Source: Blautia hominis (GTDB lineage: Bacteria > Bacillota > Clostridia > Lachnospirales > Lachnospiraceae). From it: a stretch of 64,000 nucleotides of DNA. Numbering within the stretch: position 1 is the first letter of the stretch; each line of letters begins with the position of its first letter. The notes beneath the pieces were generated by a model. It made no database searches. It was not told where the DNA came from and worked only from the letters and a program-made list of their open reading frames with translations. Of the stretch, positions 25,946-35,773 are shown piece after piece. Position numbers and translations under genes: made by a program. Where the stretch lies: NCBI GenBank assembly GCA_002270465.1, contig NQOF01000003.1:620001-684000 (forward strand). The letters are read 5' to 3'.

Positions 25946-26112
25946 GATTGTAATAGTTGGAAGAGAGCAGTGGAAATAATTCTGACTTTTTATTACAATC
26001 CAAAACACAGATTAAAACAAGTACGGATAATCAGGGGGTATGTTTCCATGAGGACTTACTTGACAAGCAAATAAAAATAAGTCAGGCGGCAGTATCCCAG
26101 TGGGTACTGCTG
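25946..26112 (+). other. Long 5' leader with inverted repeats
   Basis: A perfect 10-bp inverted repeat (GATTGTAATA 25946-25955, complement 25991-26000) and, further on, a hairpin with GCAGTATCCCA around 26089-26099 pairing with TGGGTACTGC at 26101-26110. A tiny frame (ATG at 26048, eight codons) lies between. No run of T follows the second hairpin, so it is not a normal terminator. No known riboswitch recognised. Confidence 0.3.
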
Positions 26113-26142
26113 GTTTACGTGTAAGGAGAAATAACAACGAAT

Positions 26143-27453
26143 ATGAGAAAAACACAGAAGCATAGGAGTTTGCGGTTTTTAGTGACAGTAGTAATGATAG
26201 GAATCTTTATGGCTACTGGAACTGTAGAGGCTGCAGTCAATAACGGCACTGTTTATTCCATTTCCACAAACGAAATTTCAGGGTGGCCCCAGGGGCCGGA
26301 AGTGGCCTGTGAGACTGCAGTCTTGATGGAGGCTGAGTCAGGTCTTGTTCTTTACGACAAAGGTATGGATGAACTCCGCTATCCTGCCAGTATTACAAAA
26401 ATACTTACGGCACTTTTAGCAATTGAAAATTGTTCTTTGGATTCTCAGATTACTTTTTCTGAGACGGCAGTTGCAGCAGAATTGGTGGCAGGGAGTAGTA
26501 CGATCAATATGCAGGTGGGCGAAGTCATAACCGTGGAAGATTGTCTATATGGCTTGATGGTTCAGTCTGCGAATGAAGTGGCAGTTCAGCTTGCCGAAAC
26601 AGTTTCCGGTACTGAAGCGGCATTTGCGGAATTAATGAATCAGAGAGCAGCAGAGATTGGATGTAAAAATACTCACTTCACAAATGCCAGCGGCTTACCG
26701 GATGAGAATCATTATACGACTGCTTATGATATGGCATTAATATTTCGAGAAGCATTAAAAAATGATACATTTCGTGAGGTTATTGGGACACAGACCTATT
26801 ATATTCCTCCTACAAATATGACAGCCACAGAACGAAGGCTTCATACCCACCACCCACTCTTTGCAGAGGAGAGCCCTGAACACTATGAAGGATGTATAGG
26901 AGGTAAATCCGGCAGTACGGAGGCGGCGGGAAAGACGTTGGTGACTGGAGCCGTACAAAATGGTGTTACTTACCTGGCTGTAGTAATGAAAGGTGCAGAA
27001 ATGGCACCAAATTGTTTGGATACAACGAACCTATTTAACTATGGATTCCAGAACTTTGAGAAAAAACAGTTGAATGAGGGGAACGTTATTCTTCCGAAGG
27101 GTATGACCCTGGAACAATTGGAAAAAACTGAAGAACAACAAGAAGATGGAAGTACACTGATTAAATATAGTCTTGGTGCTCAATACTTGGGAAGTGAAAA
27201 AAAAGCAATACCCCAGACAGAGAAGAAAGAAACTAAGGAAGTGAAGAAGCAGGAGAGTATAGCGGGTGAACAATCCGCAGATACGAATTCCGGTGATAGT
27301 AAGGTAAGTAAGGAAGAAAAAATATCTTTGACCAGTATATTACTTATTCTTATGGCGGCGTTGATCATCCTGATGGTGGTACTTTTGGCGGCTTTGGTTC
27401 GTCATGATAGAAAGAAAAAGAGACGAAAGAAAAATAGGAAAAGAAAAATATAA
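26143..27453 (+). CDS. D-alanyl-D-alanine carboxypeptidase (DacF/DacA type, PBP5 family)
   Basis: 436 residues. Signal sequence (FLVTVVMIGIFMATGTVEA), then the serine-peptidase motifs PASITKILTAL (SxxK near residue 83), QSANEVAV (SxN) and GGKSGSTEAAGKTL (KSG). The family trims the terminal D-Ala from peptidoglycan stem peptides outside the membrane. The C-terminus differs from the usual amphipathic anchor: an acidic/Lys linker, a true helix (LTSILLILMAALIILMVVLLAAL) and a very basic tail (KKKRRKKNRKRK). Removing D-Ala also creates the tetrapeptide donor used by L,D-transpeptidases such as the 320-3259 protein. It heads operon B. Confidence 0.92.
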   Translation: MRKTQKHRSLRFLVTVVMIGIFMATGTVEAAVNNGTVYSISTNEISGWPQGPEVACETAVLMEAESGLVLYDKGMDELRYPASITKILTALLAIENCSLDSQITFSETAVAAELVAGSSTINMQVGEVITVEDCLYGLMVQSANEVAVQLAETVSGTEAAFAELMNQRAAEIGCKNTHFTNASGLPDENHYTTAYDMALIFREALKNDTFREVIGTQTYYIPPTNMTATERRLHTHHPLFAEESPEHYEGCIGGKSGSTEAAGKTLVTGAVQNGVTYLAVVMKGAEMAPNCLDTTNLFNYGFQNFEKKQLNEGNVILPKGMTLEQLEKTEEQQEDGSTLIKYSLGAQYLGSEKKAIPQTEKKETKEVKKQESIAGEQSADTNSGDSKVSKEEKISLTSILLILMAALIILMVVLLAALVRHDRKKKRRKKNRKRKI

Positions 27454-27484
27454 CACTAAAAAATAAAGAAAAGAGGACAAAACA

Positions 27485-28051
27485 ATGGGTAAAATTACAG
27501 TAGAGACATGCGAAATTGAAGGATTAAAAATCATCACTCCGGCGGTATTTGGGGATGAGAGAGGATATTTTATGGAAACATATAATTATAATGATTATAA
27601 AGATGCAGGGATTGATATGGAATTCGTACAGGACAATCAGTCAAGCTCCAGAAAAGGTGTTTTAAGAGGCCTGCATTTTCAGATCAACTTTCCACAGGAT
27701 AAACTGGTCCGGGTTGTAAGCGGAGAAGTTTTTGATGTGGCGGTGGACTTACGTCCAGGCTCCAAAACTTTTGGAAAATGGCATGGTGTTCTTCTTACAG
27801 CAGAAAACAAAAAACAGTTTTTCATACCTAAAAACTTTGCGCATGGTTTTGTCGTTTTGTCAGATTCCGCAGAGTTTGCATATAAATGCACAGACTTTTA
27901 TCACCCCAATGATGAGGGTGGACTGAAATGGAATGACCCGGATATTGGTGTTGAATGGCCTATCCCGGAGGGGATGACAGAGAATGACCTGATTATCTCT
28001 GAAAAAGATCATAAGTGGGGCGGAATCAAAGCGTATACAGAAAACAGGTAA
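27485..28051 (+). CDS. rmlC: dTDP-4-dehydrorhamnose 3,5-epimerase
   Basis: 188 residues, the usual size. VFGDERGYFMETYN, QDNQSSSRKGVLRGLHFQ (with the catalytic His), VFDVAVDLRPGS and IPKNFAHGFVVLSD are RmlC signatures. It makes dTDP-4-keto-L-rhamnose from the same intermediate that WecE aminates. RmlA, B and D are not in the window and must be elsewhere. Located between the carboxypeptidase and the ABC exporter genes (14 bases to the next), so operon B probably makes a rhamnose-containing polymer. Confidence 0.95.
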   Translation: MGKITVETCEIEGLKIITPAVFGDERGYFMETYNYNDYKDAGIDMEFVQDNQSSSRKGVLRGLHFQINFPQDKLVRVVSGEVFDVAVDLRPGSKTFGKWHGVLLTAENKKQFFIPKNFAHGFVVLSDSAEFAYKCTDFYHPNDEGGLKWNDPDIGVEWPIPEGMTENDLIISEKDHKWGGIKAYTENR

Positions 28052-28064
28052 ACAGGAGCAGAGT

Positions 28065-28874
28065 ATGAAAGAAAAAATATTTGGATTACCATTGGAACTT
28101 TACCATAACAGGGGACTGATCCTGACCCTGGCTAAAAATGATTTTAAAACAAAATATGCAGGATCATACCTGGGTATTGTCTGGGCCTTTATCCAGCCAA
28201 TTGTAACTATTATGGTGTATTGGTTTGTTTTCACGATTGGATTGAAAGCAGGAGATATGGCTGAATATCCTTTTGTGCTATACCTGATCTCGGGTATTGT
28301 ACCATGGTTCTTTTTTCAGGATGCCCTGAATGCCGGAACAAACGGATTGATTGAGTACAATTATCTGGTTAAAAAGGTTGTTTTTAAGATCAGTATCCTT
28401 CCCATGGTAAAAGTGATCTCTGCTTTTTTTGTCCATGTGTTCTTTGTTGTGTTTGCCCTGGTTGTGTGTGCGGCCAACGGTTATCCGCCGACTGTACATA
28501 CCATACAGATCATTTATTATACAGGATGTACTTTTGTGTTCTCTTTGGCGCTTGTATATATTACCAGTGCGGTGGTTATTTTTTTCAGGGATCTGACTCA
28601 GATCATCAGCATATTTTTGCAAGTGGGTATCTGGCTGACACCAATCATGTGGGATTTGGGACGTATGGCAGACCATCCCCTGTTTGTGAAAGCATTTAAG
28701 CTGAATCCAATGTATTATATTGTTTCCGGATATCGGGATTCCATTCTGGGCCGTGTATGGCTGACAGACCATCTGAAATGGGGATTATATTTCTGGGGTG
28801 TGACCATTGTACTGTTCATTCTGGGAACTGTGATATTCAAGCGATTAAAGCCGCATTTTGCAGATGTGCTATAA
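28065..28874 (+). CDS. ABC-2 polysaccharide exporter permease (Wzm/TagG/RgpC type), system 1
   Basis: 269 residues with six helices. LTLAKNDFKTKYAGSYLGIV and WAFIQPIVTIMVYWFVF open the ABC2_membrane domain; ISIFLQVGIWLTPIMWDLG is the typical late segment. The protein pairs with the ATPase gene 13 bases downstream to export an undecaprenyl-linked finished polymer. Closest by function are RgpC (rhamnose-glucose polymer) and TagG (teichoic acid). A second system lies at 47126-48692. Confidence 0.9.
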   Translation: MKEKIFGLPLELYHNRGLILTLAKNDFKTKYAGSYLGIVWAFIQPIVTIMVYWFVFTIGLKAGDMAEYPFVLYLISGIVPWFFFQDALNAGTNGLIEYNYLVKKVVFKISILPMVKVISAFFVHVFFVVFALVVCAANGYPPTVHTIQIIYYTGCTFVFSLALVYITSAVVIFFRDLTQIISIFLQVGIWLTPIMWDLGRMADHPLFVKAFKLNPMYYIVSGYRDSILGRVWLTDHLKWGLYFWGVTIVLFILGTVIFKRLKPHFADVL

Positions 28875-28887
28875 GAGAGGATTAAAT

Positions 28888-30156
28888 ATGTCAGAAATTG
28901 CAATTGCTGTAGATCATGTTAGTAAAATGTATAAATTATATGACAAGCCTATGGACAGGCTCAAGGAATCCCTTGGATTGTCAAAACAGAAGAAATATAA
29001 AGAGCATTATGCCCTTAATGATGTATCTTTTGAAGTGCATCAAGGTGAAACAGTCGGGATAATCGGGACAAATGGTTCCGGAAAGTCCACAATTTTAAAG
29101 ATCATTACGGGTGTTCTGAATCCAACAGCAGGAAATCTGCGTGTAAATGGCCGTATCTCAGCCTTACTGGAATTAGGTGCAGGTTTTAACGGAGAGTATT
29201 CCGGCATTGAAAATGTTTATCTGAACGGAACTATGATTGGATTTTCCAGAGAAGAGATAGACAAGAAAATGGATGATATCCTAAATTTTGCAGATATTGG
29301 AGAGTTTGTCCATCAGCCTGTCAAGACATACTCCAGTGGTATGTTTGTACGTCTTGCCTTTGCTATTGCTATCAATATCGAACCTGAGATATTGATCGTT
29401 GATGAGGCGCTTTCAGTTGGTGACGTATTTTTTCAGGCAAAATGTTATAGGAAGTTTGAAGAGTTCAAAGAAATGGGGAAGACCATTTTATTCGTCAGCC
29501 ATGATTTGAGCAGTATTGGAAAATACTGTGACAGAGTGGTGCTTTTGAATAGAGGGCAGAAATTGGCAGAGGGCGGCGCGAAAGAGATGGTGAATCTTTA
29601 TCGTAAGGTTCTGGTCAATCAGTTGGATGATGAAGAAGCAGAAAACTCCGGAGATCATGAGAGCATTCAGGAGGAGACGGACAGCCTTCAAAAGGAAAAG
29701 TTAAATTTGAATCCGGAACTGCTGGAGTATGGAAGCAAGCTTGCAGAGATAGTAGACTTTGGTATTTATGATCATACAGGTCTGATAACAAATGCAGTAG
29801 ATAAGGGACAGAAATTTTCAGTTAAAATGAAGGTTAAGTTCAATGAGGATATCAGCGAACCGATTTTTGCCTTTACGATCAAAGACCTTAAAGGGACAGA
29901 ACTTACAGGTACAAATACCATGTATGAAAATTCACCGGTCACACCAAAAAAATCAGGAGATATCCAGGAAATTACATTCACCCAGATTATGAGTCTGGAG
30001 GCGGGAGAATATATGTTATGTCTTGGATGTACGGGATACAGAGACGGAGAGTTTACAGTTTTCCACAGACTTTATGATGTCTGCAACCTTACAGTCATTA
30101 CAGATAAGAAGGCAGTCGGCTATTTTGATATGTTTTCTAAAGTTACGCTGAAATAA
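28888..30156 (+). CDS. ABC polysaccharide exporter ATPase with C-terminal recognition domain (Wzt type), system 1
   Basis: 422 residues from the ATG at 28888 (GAGAGG upstream; the frame extends to 28858 but that part overlaps the permease gene). Walker A IGTNGSGKST, signature YSSGM, Walker B EILIVDEAL, H-loop FVSHD. After the ATPase (to about 245) come an acidic linker and a beta-rich domain (about 280-420, VDFGIYDHTGL ... FTIKDLKGTELTGTNT) that matches the Wzt C-terminal carbohydrate-recognition domain. In E. coli O8/O9a that domain reads a chain-terminating modification before export. The next gene starts with a methyltransferase and kinase-like region, matching that logic. Confidence 0.9.
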   Translation: MSEIAIAVDHVSKMYKLYDKPMDRLKESLGLSKQKKYKEHYALNDVSFEVHQGETVGIIGTNGSGKSTILKIITGVLNPTAGNLRVNGRISALLELGAGFNGEYSGIENVYLNGTMIGFSREEIDKKMDDILNFADIGEFVHQPVKTYSSGMFVRLAFAIAINIEPEILIVDEALSVGDVFFQAKCYRKFEEFKEMGKTILFVSHDLSSIGKYCDRVVLLNRGQKLAEGGAKEMVNLYRKVLVNQLDDEEAENSGDHESIQEETDSLQKEKLNLNPELLEYGSKLAEIVDFGIYDHTGLITNAVDKGQKFSVKMKVKFNEDISEPIFAFTIKDLKGTELTGTNTMYENSPVTPKKSGDIQEITFTQIMSLEAGEYMLCLGCTGYRDGEFTVFHRLYDVCNLTVITDKKAVGYFDMFSKVTLK

Positions 30157-30178
30157 GCAGTTTGCGAAGGAGTTTTGT

Positions 30179-33100
30179 ATGGCAGAGTTAAATTATGATT
30201 ATGATACGCAGAATGGACAGTATTCTGACGGGGAAATAGAAGAGCGGATGCTGGAAATGGCCAGACAAGGGATTAGCTATGAGGAACTTCCGGAAGAGCA
30301 GGTTGAATTTCCCATGGTTTATCATTTTGCAGGGATAAGGGAAAATATTTTAAACTGGTACCCTTTCACAAAGCAGGACTCTGTATTGGAGATTGGGGCA
30401 GGATGTGGTGCCCTGACAGGAATGCTGTGTGAAAAAGCGGGCCAGGTGACAGCAGTGGAACTTTCCGGCAGACGTGCATCTATCAATTATGAGCGGCATA
30501 AGTCTTTTCATAATCTGACGATCATGGTTGGAAATTTAAATGACATGGCGCTGAAAAATGATTTTGACTACATTGTCCTGAATGGAGTTCTGGAATATGC
30601 AGCCAGCTTTACGGATGGAGAAACTCCCTATGAATCCTTTCTAAAAAAAATGGCATCCTTTTTAAAACCTGACGGAAAATTGTTAGTATCTATTGAAAAC
30701 CGTCTGGGGCTGAAATATTTTGCCGGGGCGCCTGAGGATCATACGGATTTATATTTCCTGGGGCTTAACCGTTATTCAGGCAATAATTCTGTGCGTACAT
30801 TTTCTAAGTCAGAGCTTACCAGGCTATTTGAGAAAAGTGGCCTTTGTCATATGAAGTATTATTATCCCTATCCGGATTATAAATTTCCGACAGAAATTTT
30901 TACAGATGAGACTTTAAAAGTGATCGGTTATGGAAAGCGATATCCAGTATTTACGGAGAACAGATTTCAATTGTTTAACGAGACGGATGTGGCACACAGT
31001 CTTTTGCGGGAAGAGGTCATGGATGATTTTGTGAACTCTTTTCTGGTGGAGGCATCCAGAGAAGAGATCATCCGGAATACGGAAATTCTATATGCTAAAA
31101 TCAATAGTGAGAGAAAAGAAGAGTTCCGGGTCATGACTTTGATCATCAAAAAGGAGCATGAAATTTTTGTTCAAAAGCAGGCTATGAATGCAAAGGCAAA
31201 AGAATTTCTGCATCAGATGGAGGATTATGGGCGGACAGAGTTGCCCGGAACCTATAGAAATCTGCCGTCAGTGTACAAAGAAGGTGCTGTGTCATACGAA
31301 TTTCTTACAGGAAGAACTTACTATAATGTGATAAAAGATTTTTTGAAAGAGGGGGATGGCAAAGGCATCGAACAGCTTTTCATGAATCTCTATGAAACTT
31401 ATTTTGATGACAGTCAAATAGTCGAGGACTATCATACAGAAGAGTTTTCTGTTATGTTCGGTGCCACAAAGGGCAGGACTCCATTAAAGTGTATTGCCCC
31501 TGCCAATATTGATTTAATATGCCAGAATATTTTTCTTGAAGGAACGGAGCAGACCATTATAGATTACGAATGGGTAGCTGATTTCCCTGTGCCGGTTGAT
31601 TTTATCATGTGGCGGCTTTTGAATGAAATCTATACAAAGATGCCGTCACTGGATGCTGTATGCCCGCGTCATAAGATTATAAAGAGAATGGGGATATCCT
31701 TGTCTGACCAGGAAGTTTATCTTCAGTGGGCATTGCATTTTGCATATACTTATGTTGGGTGTGACCAACTGTCAAGATACGAAAAACCGCCGGTTCCTGT
31801 TTCTTTGGAACAGATTGCAGAACAGGAAAACCTGAAGAAATATCTTGATAGCAAAATCTATTATGATTTGGGCAGCGGCTTAAGCGAAACACAGGTGGTG
31901 ACAGCCAAAGTTCATTTAGAGCGTAATTACTTTAAAGCGGTTTATGATCTGCGGGGTATTACCGGTATAAAAGGCCTTAGGTGGGATCCTGAGAATGGAT
32001 ATTTCTGTAAATGCAGAATCGACAGAGTGGACTGTAACTGCCGGGTTGCGTTGGTGGCAAATGGTCTGCATCTGGAAGAGAAAGACAGCACAGTATTTAT
32101 AACCGATGATCCCAATTATATTATCAGTACACCAAAACCGGAAAATGTTGAGTACCTGGTAATTGAAGGTAAATTCTGGTATCTGGATGAAGCGTATAAA
32201 ACAAGGCTTCTGGAGAAAATGACACAAGAGAAATTATTTCCTCAGGCACCGGTGATCCAGCAGAAGGAATCAAATGAGGAACAGCCAGCGGATACAATAA
32301 AAAGCCGTGCAAAGAAGGTTCTTCGTCCTGTCGTCAGGAAGCTTAGGGGGGAAGAGAATCCGGACAAGCCGCATATTTTAATATGCCCGGGCAGTGTGGA
32401 TCAGATTTCCTATGAAAATAAGCTCCTCTCTGTTATAGGTTGGGTGTTCGATCCGGCTCATGAAATGGGGAAACCGAGAATCGCATTTTATCACGGAAAA
32501 AATAAGGTCAGTGAAACCGGGTACCAGGTCATTTACAGAAAAGACGTTGCACAAAACATGGGAAATCCCGAGGCGGAAAGCAGTGGATTTTCTGTTGCCG
32601 CAAGCGTGTATTCACCGTTTGATCTGGATGTTTACTTTGAATTTGATACTATTGACGGTATTGGCGGAAGACTGCTGGGAACGGTCACAGGAGACAGGTC
32701 TCTGCCGGCGGATGCAGATGTTCAGGTGTTTTCAGCAGAAGATGAGACGAGTATTGGAGATATACGATATTTTAAAAAGTGTTATGTGGATAAGCCGATT
32801 TGTTTTCCGGAAGATTATCTTACCCATGAGGTAGATATTATTGTACCGGTTTATAATGGCCTGCAGTTTTTTGATGCACTCTTTTCGGGGGTGGAAAAGA
32901 CCAGAATGAAGTACAGACTGATTCTTATTGATGACTGTAGTCCGGATAATAAGGTCAAGGAGTATCTGGAAGCGTATGCAAAGGACCGGCCGGAAGTTAT
33001 ACTTCTTAGAAATGAGCAGAATCTGGGATTTTTGAAGACAGTAAACAGAGGACTTAAACTGGCCCAGAACCACGTAGTGCTTCTCAATACGGATGTGGAA

Positions 33101-35758
33101 GTGCCCGAAGACTGGCTGGAACGTCTGATGTATCCTATTTTATGCGGTACCAAGGTGGCAACTACAACACCTTTTACTACTTGCGGTACACTCTGTAGTT
33201 TTCCTGATTTCTGTAAGGACAATGCAATCTTTGAAGGTATGAAGCTATGGCAGATTGATGACGTGTTCCGAAGTATGAAACCCCAATACCCATCCATGCC
33301 TACAGGAATCGGCTTTTGTATGGGGCTAAACCGTGACGCGCTCTTAGAGATCGGATACCTGGATGAAGAGAATTTTGGCAAAGGGTATGGGGAAGAAAAT
33401 GACTGGTGCCAAAGAGCTTTGCGGGCAGGATACAGAAATGTCCATGTGGATAACCTGTATGTATATCACAAACACGGAGGCAGCTTTCTGTCAGAAGAGA
33501 AGATGATGCTTCTTGAGAAGCATTCTAAAAAACTGTTGGAAAAGCATCCGGATTATAATAAGGATGTAGCAGAGTTCTGTAGAATTGACCCTGCCAGAAT
33601 GGTAAGGCTCTATGCCATTATGCAGCTGCTGAACCAGAAGACAGAGGTGAAAACCATAGTGGCTTTTGACCATAATCTGGGCGGGGGTGCAACAGAGTAT
33701 CTGAATAAAAAGGTGAAAGAGGAGCTGCAAAAAGGCTGCCGTTTTATCATAATACGGTATGATATCTATACAAATAAATATCTGTTTTTATACCAGTACA
33801 AAGATTATAAAATACAGTTCTTCTCAGAGAACCTGGAGCTTCTGCTGGATATGGTAAGGCGTGTGGAAGAAATCTGGATCAATGAACTGGTGACATATCC
33901 GAAACTCTATGATTTTATAGAGAGGATAACTGCATGGAAAGAAGAGCATCAGGCTGTACTGCGTATGCTGCTTCACGATTTCTTCTGCATCTGCCCGGCA
34001 GTCAATTTGATGGATCATAGTGGGAAATACTGTAAGGCTGCATCAGATGATATTTGCAACAAATGTATACCCGATAACAAAAGCAATGCCTGTCTGGAAT
34101 ATGAAAGCGGCAGTATATGGCGCAAAAAATGGGAAGACTTTTTAAATCATTGTGACGAAATATTTGCATTTTCAGATGATTCGGCAGAACTTTTAAACAG
34201 AGCTTACCCTGCAGTATATAAAATCAGAGTGATTCCCCACGAACCACATTATCTTCCTCCGATCAGCAGAAAATATAAGACAACCCAAACCTTGAATATT
34301 GGACTGCTGGGTGTGCTGTGTTATAAAAAAGGTTTGGATGTAGTAAAAGAGATGGTACGTGAGATAGAAAAGCAAAACCTCAATATACGCATCCGTCTGA
34401 TCGGTGTCAGTGACGAAGAGATCGACAGCCCTGTTTTCTCCTATACAGGAAGATATACAAGAGAAATGCTTCCTAAACTTACGTTGGAAGAAGACATTGA
34501 TGTGTTTTTTATTCCGTCTGTCTGGCCGGAGACGTTTTCATATACAACCTCTGAGATTATGTCTATGAAAATGCCTATTGCTGTATTTCATATTGGTGCG
34601 CCGGTAGAAAGAGTGGCACGTTATGACAGAGGCATTATACTTGACAAAACGGATGCGGTATCTGTTTTGGCAGAAATATCCCGTTTCGCAAAAGAAGTCT
34701 GCCATTTTGGTGAGATGCCTGTACATGAAGAACGTATCCTGTTTTTGGGGGAGGAAATTTCCTTTGCGTCCAGATACCGTGTGGAGCATCTGAGGGAACA
34801 GCTTCTATGCCATGGCTATGCATCGGATTTTTTACAGATGGAAGAGATAGAGCAATGCAGATTGAAGGATTATAAAACGGTAGTATTTTATCGCTGTAGT
34901 GACGAGGAAGGTGTCAGCCGGATTGTTCATAAAGCGGAAGAATTGAAAATACCGGTTTACTATGATATTGATGACCTGATTTTCGATTATGATAAAATAT
35001 CTTCCCTGCATTTTCTGGAGGGGGAAGAATATAAAGATTTTTCAAGCACTACCAATAAGATTCATACATGTATGGACCAGTGCAGGGGATATATTACCTC
35101 CACGGAAACCCTGGCAAAAGAAATTTCAGCAGAGTTTCCGGGCAGGCCGGTAGTGGTTAACAGAAATACTGCGAGTATGGAGATGCAGATTCTATCCCAT
35201 GATGCGTTTACGAATAAAGTGCCGGAAAAGGAAAACGTGTATATCGGATATTTCAGCGGTTCCAAAACACATGACAGAGATTTCGCCATTATAGAGGATG
35301 CGCTGATCGAGATGATGGAAAAATATCCACAGGTTACGTTGAAACTGGTAGGTGTGCTTTCAGAGGATAAGATGAAACGATTCCAAAACCGTATTGAAAA
35401 ACTGGGATTTATGGAATGGCAGAAGCTGCCGGAGGTTCTTGCAGGGATAGATATTAATTTAATGCCTCTTGAAAATACTGTGTTCCATTGCTGTAAATCC
35501 GAAAACAAATGGATGGAAGCTGCACTTGTAAAAGTGCCCAGTGTTATGAGCAGAAACAAAGAATTAGAGCCATTGATCGAAAATGGTGTGGAAGGATTTC
35601 TATGCAGCACCAAGGAAGAGTGGGCAGAAGCGCTGGAAACGCTGATCACAGACAGTGAACGCAGACAGAATATGGGAAAGGCAGCGAATAAAAAAGTGCT
35701 TGAAAAGTATGTTACACAGAAAACAGGGCAGGAGACTGTGGAGTTTCTGATGAAATAG
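30179..35758 (+). CDS. Giant methyltransferase / kinase-like / GT2 / GT4 / GT4 protein
   Basis: 1859 residues. (1) About 50-230: class I SAM methyltransferase, SVLEIGAGCGALTG and VTAVELSGRR. (2) About 320-530: a stretch with kinase-like spacing, FVQKQAM (candidate ATP Lys), YEFLTGRTYYN, NIDLICQNIFLEG (catalytic-loop-like) and TIIDYEW (metal Asp). (3) About 560-870: beta-rich, unassigned. (4) 880-1130: GT2, VDIIVPVYNGLQFF, LIDDCSPDN and LLNTDVEVPEDW. (5) 1155-1515: GT4-like, FDHNLGGGATEYL and IPSVWPETFSYTTSE. (6) 1518-1859: second GT4-like, NLMPLENTVFHCCKSENKW. It lies 22 bases after Wzt, so a role in extending and capping the exported chain (as WbdD methyltransferase-kinase does) is proposed. 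Methyltransferase and GT domains are firm; the kinase part is a pattern judgement. Confidence 0.8.
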   Translation: MAELNYDYDTQNGQYSDGEIEERMLEMARQGISYEELPEEQVEFPMVYHFAGIRENILNWYPFTKQDSVLEIGAGCGALTGMLCEKAGQVTAVELSGRRASINYERHKSFHNLTIMVGNLNDMALKNDFDYIVLNGVLEYAASFTDGETPYESFLKKMASFLKPDGKLLVSIENRLGLKYFAGAPEDHTDLYFLGLNRYSGNNSVRTFSKSELTRLFEKSGLCHMKYYYPYPDYKFPTEIFTDETLKVIGYGKRYPVFTENRFQLFNETDVAHSLLREEVMDDFVNSFLVEASREEIIRNTEILYAKINSERKEEFRVMTLIIKKEHEIFVQKQAMNAKAKEFLHQMEDYGRTELPGTYRNLPSVYKEGAVSYEFLTGRTYYNVIKDFLKEGDGKGIEQLFMNLYETYFDDSQIVEDYHTEEFSVMFGATKGRTPLKCIAPANIDLICQNIFLEGTEQTIIDYEWVADFPVPVDFIMWRLLNEIYTKMPSLDAVCPRHKIIKRMGISLSDQEVYLQWALHFAYTYVGCDQLSRYEKPPVPVSLEQIAEQENLKKYLDSKIYYDLGSGLSETQVVTAKVHLERNYFKAVYDLRGITGIKGLRWDPENGYFCKCRIDRVDCNCRVALVANGLHLEEKDSTVFITDDPNYIISTPKPENVEYLVIEGKFWYLDEAYKTRLLEKMTQEKLFPQAPVIQQKESNEEQPADTIKSRAKKVLRPVVRKLRGEENPDKPHILICPGSVDQISYENKLLSVIGWVFDPAHEMGKPRIAFYHGKNKVSETGYQVIYRKDVAQNMGNPEAESSGFSVAASVYSPFDLDVYFEFDTIDGIGGRLLGTVTGDRSLPADADVQVFSAEDETSIGDIRYFKKCYVDKPICFPEDYLTHEVDIIVPVYNGLQFFDALFSGVEKTRMKYRLILIDDCSPDNKVKEYLEAYAKDRPEVILLRNEQNLGFLKTVNRGLKLAQNHVVLLNTDVEVPEDWLERLMYPILCGTKVATTTPFTTCGTLCSFPDFCKDNAIFEGMKLWQIDDVFRSMKPQYPSMPTGIGFCMGLNRDALLEIGYLDEENFGKGYGEENDWCQRALRAGYRNVHVDNLYVYHKHGGSFLSEEKMMLLEKHSKKLLEKHPDYNKDVAEFCRIDPARMVRLYAIMQLLNQKTEVKTIVAFDHNLGGGATEYLNKKVKEELQKGCRFIIIRYDIYTNKYLFLYQYKDYKIQFFSENLELLLDMVRRVEEIWINELVTYPKLYDFIERITAWKEEHQAVLRMLLHDFFCICPAVNLMDHSGKYCKAASDDICNKCIPDNKSNACLEYESGSIWRKKWEDFLNHCDEIFAFSDDSAELLNRAYPAVYKIRVIPHEPHYLPPISRKYKTTQTLNIGLLGVLCYKKGLDVVKEMVREIEKQNLNIRIRLIGVSDEEIDSPVFSYTGRYTREMLPKLTLEEDIDVFFIPSVWPETFSYTTSEIMSMKMPIAVFHIGAPVERVARYDRGIILDKTDAVSVLAEISRFAKEVCHFGEMPVHEERILFLGEEISFASRYRVEHLREQLLCHGYASDFLQMEEIEQCRLKDYKTVVFYRCSDEEGVSRIVHKAEELKIPVYYDIDDLIFDYDKISSLHFLEGEEYKDFSSTTNKIHTCMDQCRGYITSTETLAKEISAEFPGRPVVVNRNTASMEMQILSHDAFTNKVPEKENVYIGYFSGSKTHDRDFAIIEDALIEMMEKYPQVTLKLVGVLSEDKMKRFQNRIEKLGFMEWQKLPEVLAGIDINLMPLENTVFHCCKSENKWMEAALVKVPSVMSRNKELEPLIENGVEGFLCSTKEEWAEALETLITDSERRQNMGKAANKKVLEKYVTQKTGQETVEFLMK

Positions 35759-35773
35759 CAGAAAGGATTTAGC

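Noticed and set aside
26088-26112. Terminator before the carboxypeptidase gene
   Set aside because: The hairpin is sound, but no T-run follows it and it sits directly upstream of the RBS.
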